Shown: one piece after another, positions 36,543 through 44,371 of the stretch
Layout of the letters: the number at the start of each line of letters is the position of its first letter
How positions within the stretch are numbered: position 1 is the stretch's first letter
NCBI RefSeq assembly: GCF_014203715.1
Contig: NZ_JACHJP010000007.1
Coordinates: forward strand, 310,001-374,000
DNA from: Streptosporangium saharense
GTDB lineage: Bacteria > Actinomycetota > Actinomycetes > Streptosporangiales > Streptosporangiaceae
Reading direction: 5' to 3'
Length of the DNA stretch: 64,000 nt
Translations under genes and position numbers: made by a program
The notes under the pieces: generated by a model
The model's database searches: none
What the model saw: only the letters and a program-made list of their open reading frames with translations
Told to the model about the DNA's origin: nothing

Positions 36543-37499
36543 TTACGGCGTGAAGACGATCTTTCCGAAGACGTCGCCGTCCCGCATGGCCGCGAACCCC
36601 GAGCGGGCCTCGGCCAGCGGGAGCACCCGGTCGATCACCGGGCGGGCACCGGTCTGCTCAAGGAAGCGGGCCAGCCTGCCCAACTGCTCGCGGGTGCCCA
36701 TGGTGGAACCGACGACCGAAAGCTGCAGGAAGAAGACCCTGTTGAGGTCGGCGGGGGGTACGGCTCCGCTGGTGGCACCCGAGACGACGATCCGGCCACC
36801 CGGGCGCAGCGCCTTGAGCGAGTGCGCCCAGGTGGCCTGGCCGACGGTCTCCATCACCGCGTCCACCCGCTCCGGCAGCCGGGCGCCGCTGTCGAAGACC
36901 TGGTCGGCGCCCAGTTCCAGGGCGCGGCGCCGCTTGTCCTCCGAGCGGCTGGTGACCCAGACCCGGTAGCCGCCCGCCCTGCCCAGGACGACCAGCGCGG
37001 TCGCGACGCCACCGCCCGCCCCCTGGACGAGCACCGTCGAGCCGGGTTCCAGACCCGCCTTCTCGAACAGCATCCGGTAGGCGGTCAGCCACGCGGTCGG
37101 CAAGCAGGCGGCCTCCTCGAAGCTGAGCGCGGCGGGCTTGGGCACCAGGTTGCGCCGGGGCACGGCCACCCGCTCGGCGAAGGTGCCGTCGTGGACCTCG
37201 GAGAGCAGCGACCTGCGGGGGTCGAGCGTCTCGTCGGGTCCCTCACCGACCACCGCGTGCACGATGACCTCGTTGCCGTCCTCGTCGACACCCGCGGCGT
37301 CGCAGCCGAGGACGATCGGCAGCCTCTCCTGGCGGATCCCCACACCTCTGAGGGTCCACAGGTCGTGGTGGTTGAGCGTGGCGGCCCGCACCGTGACGAC
37401 GGTCCAGCCGTCCTGGGCCTCGGGGTCGGGGCGCTGCCCGAGCGCGAGGCCGGCGAGCGGGTCATCCGGGTCGGTCCGGGTGGCGGTTACGGCGAACAT
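36543..37499 (-). CDS. Zinc-free quinone oxidoreductase-like MDR protein
   Basis: 318 aa medium-chain dehydrogenase/reductase. The NADPH-binding motif is VLVQGAGGGVATALVVLGRAGG, near the centre. The Cys cluster of zinc alcohol dehydrogenases is absent, placing it with the quinone oxidoreductase (QOR-type) branch, which reduces quinones or enones with NADPH. It is convergent with padR, with only 6 bases between stops. ATG 37499. Substrate unknown. Confidence 0.88.
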   Translation of the reverse strand: MFAVTATRTDPDDPLAGLALGQRPDPEAQDGWTVVTVRAATLNHHDLWTLRGVGIRQERLPIVLGCDAAGVDEDGNEVIVHAVVGEGPDETLDPRRSLLSEVHDGTFAERVAVPRRNLVPKPAALSFEEAACLPTAWLTAYRMLFEKAGLEPGSTVLVQGAGGGVATALVVLGRAGGYRVWVTSRSEDKRRRALELGADQVFDSGARLPERVDAVMETVGQATWAHSLKALRPGGRIVVSGATSGAVPPADLNRVFFLQLSVVGSTMGTREQLGRLARFLEQTGARPVIDRVLPLAEARSGFAAMRDGDVFGKIVFTP

Positions 37500-37508
37500 G
37501 GCCGCACC

Positions 37509-38402
37509 CTACCGAACCAGTTTGCCCCTGACCTCGGCGATCACCCGCTCCACGACTCCCCGCTCACCAGAGGCGGCGACGTAGACCCCGTTCCTGCAGA
37601 CGCTCTTCGAGACGCCCTGACCTGCCTCAATCGGGCCGATCGAGGCGGTGTCACAGTGCGGCATGGGCGCGACCACGACCAGCGGCCCGCCGAATCCGCC
37701 GAACCACAGCCGCGGCCCGGCGATCCCGCCCCTGAAGATCTGGCCCGGCTCGGCGAGCCGTACGGGAGAGGAGCCCTCCAGCACGAGGTAGCCGTCCTTC
37801 GTCACTTCGCCGTGCAGGTTCTTCGCCCACAACTGCCGCTGTTCGAAGGTCATCCCGTTCTTCTGGTCGCGCAGCGTGACGTACCAGGGGGTGAAGTCGA
37901 ACAGCATGACCTGCCCCTCCGTGGGGCTCGCCGCCTGCCAGAGGGTGCTGTTGCCGGCCAGCTCGCGGATCATGGGACCGCCCTGGGAGACCTCCTCGTG
38001 CCCTCCCGGGGGAACGGTCAGCTCCCGGTACAGGCTGAAGTAGCCGTCGAGCCAGCCGCCGCGTGCGGGCCGTACGCCCAGTTCGGCCAGGCGCAGGTCG
38101 GCGGGATAGGTGATCTCCGCCTTGGTGCCGTCGGGGAAGACGACGTCCAGGATCTTCCTGTCGCCCTTGGAGCGTGGCTTGGGATAGAGCACGTTGGTCG
38201 GGGTCGCCGCAGCGACCGGTGTGGAGACCGTGCCCGAAACGGTGGCTCGTGGATCGGGGACGGGTGGAAGCCCGGGATCCCTGCTGACCAGCAGACTGAC
38301 GACCGGGACGACCACGAGCGCGGCCAGCACCGCGATCCCGATCCAGCGTCGGGAACCCGCTGGTCCCCCGGCCTCGATGACGTCGTTCGGATCCCCGACC
38401 AC
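37509..38402 (-). CDS. Membrane-anchored extracytoplasmic protein of unknown function
   Basis: 297 aa with one N-terminal membrane segment (IGIAVLAALVVVPVVSLLV, about residues 21-39), a Pro/Thr/Val-rich linker, and a ~230 residue globular domain (for example DGYFSLYRELTVPPGG, FRGGIAGPRLWFGGFGG, CDTASIGPIEAG) with two cysteines that may pair. I do not recognise the family. It begins at GTG 38402 and stops 9 bases from the quinone oxidoreductase start on the same strand, so these two may be co-transcribed. The 355-base spacer upstream holds the SSI-gene terminator and otherwise nothing identified. Confidence 0.7.
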   Translation of the reverse strand: MVGDPNDVIEAGGPAGSRRWIGIAVLAALVVVPVVSLLVSRDPGLPPVPDPRATVSGTVSTPVAAATPTNVLYPKPRSKGDRKILDVVFPDGTKAEITYPADLRLAELGVRPARGGWLDGYFSLYRELTVPPGGHEEVSQGGPMIRELAGNSTLWQAASPTEGQVMLFDFTPWYVTLRDQKNGMTFEQRQLWAKNLHGEVTKDGYLVLEGSSPVRLAEPGQIFRGGIAGPRLWFGGFGGPLVVVAPMPHCDTASIGPIEAGQGVSKSVCRNGVYVAASGERGVVERVIAEVRGKLVR

Positions 38403-38720
38403 GTTCGTACTGCCTTCACGAAATTACGACTTTCGCCCATCTTCGGGGCGTTTGACGCTCGCGCCTAGATCATCCCGATCACAAATCGGAACCGATGTGT
38501 CACCGTCTCGCGACACTCATGGGCGGGAGAATCGGGACCGCGGTTTCCACGGATACCGCAGAAGCGGGTGGTGCCGAAGTTTCCCGTGGTACGGCCGGCA
38601 GCCCTGGGACGTGCTCCCACCTGCTGATCCACCCGCTCGCGACCATAAAGTGGGCTTTTCTCCGTCAACCACTTGGTAAGGTCGCGCTTTTTCTTTCTCC
38701 GGTGGAGGGAATGGTTTTTT

Positions 38721-38749
38721 CCCCGGTGCGGGCCGGTCCCGCACCGGGG
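38721..38749 (-). terminator. Hairpin after the SSI-like inhibitor gene
   Basis: CCCCGGTGCGGG / CCCGCACCGGGG, 12-base perfect arms and a 5-base loop, 9 bases after the inhibitor stop. On the minus strand it is followed by an A-run, so termination is not of the classical T-run kind. Confidence 0.5.
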
Positions 38750-38757
38750 TCAACGCT

Positions 38758-39324
38758 TCAGCGCGGTGAGCGCTCTCCGAAGGAGAAGACCGCGCCGGTC
38801 GCGGCGTACAGCGAGCAGCCGCTGCCGTAGGTCTTCACGAAACGGACGAACCTCCCGTCCCAGGTTCCGGTGGCGGTCACCGTGACCGGGTCGTACCGCA
38901 TCGTGCAGACCACGCCGGACAGGGGTGCGAGCGACCCCGGATCCCCCTTGGCGGAGACCAGCGCGCCGCACGCCCCGACCGGGTCGAGATGCGTGCCCTT
39001 CGGCGGATCGCACGTGAGCAGGACGTGCCGGGTGACCGGCGTCGGACTCTCGCCACGGGCGAAGGTGAGGACGAACGCCCTCGCCCTGCTCGGTGGCCTG
39101 ACCCCGATCGGCCTGACCGGCCCGGGAACGATCGGCACGACCTCCCCCGGGTACGGCGGGGCCGGTCGGAACGGTCCTCCCGTGGGCGGTTCCGGCCGTG
39201 AGGGGCCGCCCGTCGTGCGGTCGGGCTCGCGAGGTGGTGGCGAGGCGGCAGCCGTACCGGACAGGGGGCCTGTCAGGGACAGGGCCAGGAGCCCGGCGGC
39301 TGCCAGGCGGGTGAGACGTCGCAA
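38758..39324 (-). CDS. Subtilisin-inhibitor-like (SSI family) secreted protease inhibitor
   Basis: 188 aa with a signal peptide (LAAAGLLALSLTGPLSGTAAA) and an SSI domain in the last ~110 residues: LLTCDPPKGTHLDPVGACGAL, then VVCTMRYDPVTVTATGTWDG and GSGCSLYAATGAVFSF. The two SSI disulfides are present. By alignment with SSI (C-P-M-V-Y), the reactive-site pair is Met-Arg in CTMRY, predicting inhibition of subtilisin/chymotrypsin-like proteases. A ~55 residue Pro/Gly/Arg-rich segment separates signal and domain and is unusual for the family. The TTG start at 39324 follows GGGGGAA. It is divergent from the first protease paralogue, suggesting that it restrains proteolysis by its neighbours. Confidence 0.88.
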   Translation of the reverse strand: MRRLTRLAAAGLLALSLTGPLSGTAAASPPPREPDRTTGGPSRPEPPTGGPFRPAPPYPGEVVPIVPGPVRPIGVRPPSRARAFVLTFARGESPTPVTRHVLLTCDPPKGTHLDPVGACGALVSAKGDPGSLAPLSGVVCTMRYDPVTVTATGTWDGRFVRFVKTYGSGCSLYAATGAVFSFGERSPR

Positions 39325-39642
39325 GGATTCCCCCGAATGTCGTGTGACGCCGAGTGCGGCTCAGCCTCCCGCACCCATCCCGCTCCGGCAACGACCGACT
39401 CTCGCGTTTTCGCAGCTCATGGCCTCGCACGCCCGTCCGCGCCCGTCTCCGTCAAAGAAGGACAGATCGGACGTGGATCTTGCGAATTCGGTTCCACCCG
39501 TTTGGTAACGAAATCATATCGGTCCCATGTGATGTCCGCTTTGTAGTCCTTTAACCGTTCTTTGCCTAGTACGGTCAGCACTTGTCTCTTTACGCATGCG
39601 TGGGTTGCGTCCCGAGCGACTCATGACAAAGAAGGAGCTAGA
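39325..39642. promoter_or_regulatory. Divergent promoter region between the SSI gene and protease array
   Basis: 318 bases without a gene. The A/T-richer 39500-39600 part (CTTTAACCG ... TAGTAC) is a likely promoter for the array. No palindrome as clear as the CRP sites further on was found. An SD AAGGAG at 39632-39637 serves the TTG start. Confidence 0.4.
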
Positions 39643-41223
39643 TTGAACTTCCGAGCAAAGCACCTGATCCTCCCCCTCGGCGGTGCCGTCGCGGCAACCT
39701 CCCTGGTCAGTGCGACCCTCGCGACCTCGGCGCAGGCCGCCCCCGACCGCAAGACGATCACTCTTGCCGCGTCCGGCAACGCGAAGGCCATCGCGGGCTA
39801 CTGGACCCCCTCCAAGCTGAAGTCGGCGAAGACCTACGTCTCCGAGGGCACCGTCTCCGCCAAGCTCAGGACCGGCGCCTCGCGGGCCTCCGCCGACGGC
39901 AAGTCCGGAACCATCGCCCCCACCGGGGAGAGCGGCAAGAGCGCGGGCAGGTCCAAGAACCTGAACCTCCCCATCACCGTCGGCAAGGTCTTCTTCCTCG
40001 ACGACAAGGGCCAGGAGCGTTGGTGCTCCGGCACCTCGGTGCAGTCGAAGTACCGCAACCTGGTCGCCACGGCCGGGCACTGCGTCTACGACACCGACAC
40101 GAACAAGCCCTACAGCAACTTCGTGTTCATCCCGGGCTACTACCAGGGCAAGGCTCCCTGGGGCATCTACGTCGGCGCGAAGGTCAACGTCCACTACGAC
40201 TTCGACGTCTACGAGGACTACGACTACGACTACGCGTTCGTCAACGTCTACAACGGCATCAAGCAGACGGGCGTCAAGGAAGTCACGATCTCGGAGTACG
40301 AGGCCGCCAAGGGCTTCAAGTACACCGAGGACAAGGCGATCACCAAGGACGAGTACGAGGCCGGCTACTCCAAGTACGGCGAGAAGGGCCCGTTCTGGAA
40401 GAAGACCGCCGACCCCGAGGTCGAGACGGTCGGCAAGCCCGCCGACGCCTCGAAGTACCTTGAGGACTACATCAAGGACGGCCGCAACGGTGTGAAGCTC
40501 ACCGCGGTCGAGGTTGACTCCTACACCTACAGCAAGGCCCCGACCGGCCTGAACAACGGCGCCAAGTTCGAGCGCCTCAGTGACGAAAAGGGCAAGGTCG
40601 GCATCAGCCAGGAGCAGTACAACAAGCTGCTCAAGGAGAAGGCCGACGGCAAGTTCCTCGGCAAGCTGGAGGCGACCAAGGACGTCAACGGCACCGAGAT
40701 CGCCTGGTACAAGACCCAGTACTTCGTGAAGACCTGGGTGAAGACCACGGTCAAGGAGCTCTACTTCCACACGAAGTTCTACGTGGTGCTCCTGGCGGAC
40801 GCGGGTCGTCTCGGCGACAACGTCGGCGGTCAGGGCTTCAGCTGGAACCAGAAGACCGGCAAGAAGGTCTTCACGTTCGGCTACCCCGCCTCGGCCCACC
40901 TCGACGGCGACAAGCCCTACAGCGGTCACACCATGAAGTGGTGCTACGGCACGACCGGCGCGGCCCCGGTCGTCGCGCAGTTCAAGGCCGAGGAGCAGCA
41001 GGCCATCAAGTGCGCCTTCACCCCCGGCGCCAGCGGCGGCCCGTTCCTGCTGCAGTACAAGAGCAGCAAGCGGACCGGCTACCTCAACGGCGTCGTGAGC
41101 CTGACGCTCGACAGTGACAAGAACGGCCGTTACGACCGGGTCACCACGCCGTACTTCAACGGTGAGACCTACGGCATCTACAAGTACGCGGCCAACCTCT
41201 GGACCGGGAAGTTCCCGACCTGA
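39643..41223 (+). CDS. Secreted trypsin/V8-fold serine protease with large interdomain insertion (paralogue 1)
   Basis: 526 aa. The signal peptide ends in SAQAAP (about residue 32), followed by a pro-region. The catalytic triad is visible: His146 in ATAGHCVYD, Asp196 in YDYDYAFV, Ser464 in PGASGGPF. Four cysteines (RWCSG, AGHC, KWCYG, IKCAF) could form the two family disulfides. A ~175 residue Lys/Tyr/Glu-rich insertion lies between the Asp and Ser halves. TTG 39643 is used because AAGGAG is 5 bases upstream and the signal peptide starts there. It is the first of five tandem paralogues and is divergent from an SSI inhibitor gene. Confidence 0.85.
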   Translation: MNFRAKHLILPLGGAVAATSLVSATLATSAQAAPDRKTITLAASGNAKAIAGYWTPSKLKSAKTYVSEGTVSAKLRTGASRASADGKSGTIAPTGESGKSAGRSKNLNLPITVGKVFFLDDKGQERWCSGTSVQSKYRNLVATAGHCVYDTDTNKPYSNFVFIPGYYQGKAPWGIYVGAKVNVHYDFDVYEDYDYDYAFVNVYNGIKQTGVKEVTISEYEAAKGFKYTEDKAITKDEYEAGYSKYGEKGPFWKKTADPEVETVGKPADASKYLEDYIKDGRNGVKLTAVEVDSYTYSKAPTGLNNGAKFERLSDEKGKVGISQEQYNKLLKEKADGKFLGKLEATKDVNGTEIAWYKTQYFVKTWVKTTVKELYFHTKFYVVLLADAGRLGDNVGGQGFSWNQKTGKKVFTFGYPASAHLDGDKPYSGHTMKWCYGTTGAAPVVAQFKAEEQQAIKCAFTPGASGGPFLLQYKSSKRTGYLNGVVSLTLDSDKNGRYDRVTTPYFNGETYGIYKYAANLWTGKFPT

Positions 41224-41240
41224 GGGCGAACCTCGTGAAC

Positions 41241-41270
41241 GGGAAGACCCGCCCTCGGGCGGGTCTTCCC
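41241..41270 (+). terminator. Terminator after protease paralogue 1
   Basis: Perfect 14-base arms GGGAAGACCCGCCC / GGGCGGGTCTTCCC, 17 bases after the stop. Confidence 0.75.
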
Positions 41271-41451
41271 CCACTTGACGGGAGGTTTATGTCCGGAGAT
41301 GCATACTCTCTTCAGTAGCAGTGCAAAACTTTCCGCCAGCGGTGTCAAAGCAGATCACCCCACCAAGCTGCCCAAAACCAAATTGATCTGGAAAAATCAC
41401 CCCTTACGACCCGCTTTCGGCCCTTGATCCCCAGAAGGGAATACGCCCGCC

Positions 41452-42618
41452 ATGTCCCCCCGTGCGAGGCGGCTGACGACCACCCTGAGTGCCCTCGTGG
41501 CCTCCGGTGCGCTCGTCGTGTCCGCGTTCGCCGGGAGCGCCGACGCCGCGGGCGCCCGGGCTGAGAAGGCCGTGGCCAGCAGCATCACCTCCGTCACGCT
41601 GACCAGGACCGGCGCGGACGTGAAGCGGATCGCCGAGTACTGGAGCCCCGCCAAGCTCAAGCAGGCACAGAACAACAACCCCGCGACCCCCGAGGTCAAG
41701 CCCAGCGACGGCAGCAAGGCCTCATCCGCCCCGGTCTCCCCGACCCCGTCCGGTACGGCCAGCGGCGGCACGGCGGTCAAGGCCGTCACCTACAGCACCT
41801 CCAAGTCTTCCAAGGCGGGTTCCCCGGTCGTCAGCCCCGTCCTGCCGACGAAGAAGCAGCCCTCGGACAGCAACCTCCCCCGCACGGTCGGCAAGGTCTT
41901 CTTCAAGATCGGCAACAAGGAGTACTGGTGCTCCGCCTCGGCCGTCGCCTCGAAGAACCACCACCTGGTCGCCACGGCCGGGCACTGCGCCTACGACCCC
42001 AAGCAGGGCAAGGCCGCCGACTACTGGATCTTCATCCCGGGCTACAACCAGGGCAAGACGCCCTACGGCATCTACGTCGGCCACTCGCTCAACCTGCACG
42101 AGAACTTCACCGCCCAGGGCGACTACGACTACGACTACGCCTTCGTGACGGTGCACGACGGGTTCGTCTGGAAGCCCGGCAAGACGGCGAACACCTACCA
42201 GATGGAGCCGGTCGGCAGTCTTGAGGACAACGTCGGCGGCCAGGGCCTGATGGTCAACCGCGGCGTCGGCCTGTCCGTCTTCGCCTTCGGCTATCCGGCC
42301 GCGCCCAACATCGACGGCAGCAGGCCGTACGACGGGCAGCGGATGCTGTGGTGTGACGGGCGCACCTACCAGACCAAGGCGCCGACCCGGCTGGTCGAGG
42401 TGGGCATCTCGCTGGGCTGCACGTTCACCGGTGGAGCGAGCGGTGGACCCTGGTTGATCTACTACGATCCCAAGCAGGGCGTCGGCTATCTGAACGGCGT
42501 CAACAGCTTCGCGTGGGACACCGACACCGACAAGAAGTACGACCGCATCTCCTCGCCGTACTTCATCCAGTCGACCTACGTGGTCTACGAGTACGCCGAC
42601 CGACAGCGTGCCTTCTGA
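41452..42618 (+). CDS. Secreted trypsin/V8-fold serine protease, short form (paralogue 2)
   Basis: 388 aa. Signal peptide with cleavage near SADAAG, then a Thr/Ser/Pro-rich pro-region. The triad is complete: His178 (ATAGHCAYD), Asp228 (YDYDYAFV), Ser330 (GGASGGPW). Four cysteines occupy the same places as in paralogue 1 (YWCSA, AGHC, LWCDG, LGCTF). The ~175 residue insertion is absent, the Asp-Ser linker being short. It is the only array member with an ATG start. It has its own 228-base upstream spacer and is followed directly by an 11-base-period repeat. Confidence 0.87.
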   Translation: MSPRARRLTTTLSALVASGALVVSAFAGSADAAGARAEKAVASSITSVTLTRTGADVKRIAEYWSPAKLKQAQNNNPATPEVKPSDGSKASSAPVSPTPSGTASGGTAVKAVTYSTSKSSKAGSPVVSPVLPTKKQPSDSNLPRTVGKVFFKIGNKEYWCSASAVASKNHHLVATAGHCAYDPKQGKAADYWIFIPGYNQGKTPYGIYVGHSLNLHENFTAQGDYDYDYAFVTVHDGFVWKPGKTANTYQMEPVGSLEDNVGGQGLMVNRGVGLSVFAFGYPAAPNIDGSRPYDGQRMLWCDGRTYQTKAPTRLVEVGISLGCTFTGGASGGPWLIYYDPKQGVGYLNGVNSFAWDTDTDKKYDRISSPYFIQSTYVVYEYADRQRAF

Positions 42619-42685
42619 CCTTATCTGAGCCTTATGGCTACCTTAAGAGAACCTTAAGGCGGCCTTATATCAACTTTTGTCCTTA
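42619..42685 (+). promoter_or_regulatory. CCTTA direct repeats with 11-base period
   Basis: CCTTA begins at 42619, 42630, 42641, 42652 and 42663, exactly one helical turn apart, with another at 42681. The 5-fold phased array resembles binding sites of SARP or OmpR-type response regulators. It lies 69-135 bases upstream of paralogue 3. Confidence 0.7.
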
Positions 42686-42753
42686 CCTGTCTGCATAGGT
42701 TTTTGTCGTCCCATGATTCCGATGCCTGCACTCAAGCAGCGCAAGGAGCAGTC

Positions 42754-43923
42754 TTGAAGCGCATCCTCCTTCCCGTCGCCGGTACCGCCGTCTCCGCAGG
42801 TCTGCTGGCCGCCGGTCTGGCCGGTACCGCCCAGGCCGCCCCGGACTGGGCGACCGACCCGCTGGCCGCCAACAACGCCGCGGCGGTCTCCGTCGTCGAC
42901 TTCTGGACCGCGTCGAACAACGCCGCCCTCAGAAGCGCCACGGCCTACTACCACGACAGCACCCCGCCCTCCTGGAAGTCCGGTGGCGGCTACTCCCCCG
43001 ACGGCAAGCCCGGCTCCGTGCTTCCCATCGGCGAGGAGAAGGCCGCCCCGGCCGTCGTCAAGAACATCAACCTGCCCAGGACCGTCGGCAAGGTCTTCTG
43101 GGTCGACGCCGGCGGGCGTGCGAAGTGGGCCTCGGGCACCTCGGTCCAGTCGAAGTACCGCAACCTGGTCGTCACCGCCGCCCACAACGTCTACGACACC
43201 GCGGGCGTGGGTGACCCCAAGGTCCTCGACAGGTGGGTCTTCGTCCCCGGCTACTACCAGGGCAAGGCGCCCTACGGCATCTACGTCGGTAAGACGGCCT
43301 GGACGCACTACGACTTCGACGTCTACGAGGACTACGACCGCGACTACGCGTTCGTCACCGTCTACAACGGTGTCCTCGCCAACGGCGAGAAGAAGGTCAC
43401 CAAGGGTGAGTACGACAGGTTCACCGGGCCCAAGTGGACCAGGGGTGGCAGCTACTTCATCGGCCTGTCCAGGGACGCCGGTCGCCTCGGTGACAACGTC
43501 GGCGGTCAGGGCTTCACCTGGAACCAGCGGACCGGCCAGGGCGTGTACGTCTTCGGCTACCCCGCGGCCCCGCACCCCGACGGCGACAAGCCCTACACCG
43601 GCGTCACCCCCAAGTGGGTGTACGGCAAGACCACCGGCAAGGTCTACGTCTCGCCCGCCGAGAAGGTCGAGGAGCACGTGGGCCTCAAGGCCGCCCTCAC
43701 CCCCGGCGCCGACGGTGGCCCCTGGCTCGTCAGGTACAGCAACGCCAAGCGCCTGGGCTACGTCAACGGCGTCACCAGCCTCTTCGGCGACCAGGACAAG
43801 AACGGCCGCTACGACCTGATCACCTCGCCGTACTTCGACGGTGAGACCGCCGACATCTACCGCAAGGCCTCCAACGTCTGGTCCGGCAAGATCGTCGGCC
43901 CCAACGGGGAGCTCTACCGGTAG
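42754..43923 (+). CDS. Secreted pseudoprotease, deletion form (paralogue 3)
   Basis: 389 aa. Signal peptide KRILLPVAGTAVSAGLLAAG...AQAAP. His144 (TAAHNVYD) and Asp197 (YDRDYAFV) remain, but the Ser position is Asp320 (PGADGGPW) and all four cysteines are replaced (KWASG, AHN, KWVYG, LKAAL). No Cys is present in the protein. The interdomain insertion is reduced to ~30 residues whose two ends match the ends of the full insertion in paralogues 4-5, so an internal deletion is likely. TTG 42754 follows CAAGGAG. The frame is intact and the codons are highly biased, so this is a selected protein, not a decayed gene. A non-proteolytic role is inferred. Confidence 0.85.
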   Translation: MKRILLPVAGTAVSAGLLAAGLAGTAQAAPDWATDPLAANNAAAVSVVDFWTASNNAALRSATAYYHDSTPPSWKSGGGYSPDGKPGSVLPIGEEKAAPAVVKNINLPRTVGKVFWVDAGGRAKWASGTSVQSKYRNLVVTAAHNVYDTAGVGDPKVLDRWVFVPGYYQGKAPYGIYVGKTAWTHYDFDVYEDYDRDYAFVTVYNGVLANGEKKVTKGEYDRFTGPKWTRGGSYFIGLSRDAGRLGDNVGGQGFTWNQRTGQGVYVFGYPAAPHPDGDKPYTGVTPKWVYGKTTGKVYVSPAEKVEEHVGLKAALTPGADGGPWLVRYSNAKRLGYVNGVTSLFGDQDKNGRYDLITSPYFDGETADIYRKASNVWSGKIVGPNGELYR

Positions 43924-43952
43924 AACCTGAGGCTTTTTCTCTCCTCACACAG

Positions 43953-43990
43953 CGCGAGGCTCGGCATCCGCCGGGCCTCGCGTCCTTTTT
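43953..43990 (+). terminator. Terminator after paralogue 3
   Basis: CGCGAGGC / GCCTCGCG stem with a 14-base loop followed by TCCTTTTT: a classical rho-independent layout. Confidence 0.8.
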
Positions 43991-44040
43991 GTCCGACTTC
44001 CCAGTGAGTGACGATTCCACGACAGGTTGACTACGGGCGC

Positions 44041-44095
44041 GTTAGACGTAGTTCGAGCCGTTTTGGTGCCATCGAAAACTGTGATCTGCGTCACA
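44041..44095 (+). promoter_or_regulatory. Conserved upstream box and CRP site of paralogue 4
   Basis: GTTAGACGT (44041-44049), GGTGCCATC (44065-44073) and the near-perfect CRP site TGTGATCTGCGTCACA (44080-44095). The same three elements at the same 24-base offset precede paralogue 5. cAMP-CRP control is strongly suggested. The start codon is about 276 bases away, so the transcript has a long leader or the site is distal. Confidence 0.75.
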
Positions 44096-44326
44096 CAACA
44101 TCCGGGACTGGAACCGGAGGGCCCTCCGGAAAACGATCTTGATCTTCAATATCAACATTTCGCTGATCTGCCGAAATAGGCACTATGCCTCACTTGAGCC
44201 ACATGAGCCACACCTTCACCGCGCCTCCTTGGACCGGTCCCGGAGGGGTTGACCGGCGACTTTACTGAACGGAGAGACTTCCGCTTACGAAGATCGCCCC
44301 TGTATGTTTCAGTCATCCCTTTACTG

Positions 44327-44347
44327 ACGCTTGGGACGCAAGAGCGT
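44327..44347 (+). promoter_or_regulatory. 5' UTR stem-loop of paralogue 4
   Basis: ACGCT-tgggacgcaag-AGCGT lies 24 bases before the TTG start, just ahead of CAAGGAG. Paralogue 5 has the same loop with a differently composed but still paired stem. Confidence 0.6.
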
Positions 44348-44371
44348 TCCACATCAGACCAAGGAGTTCCC

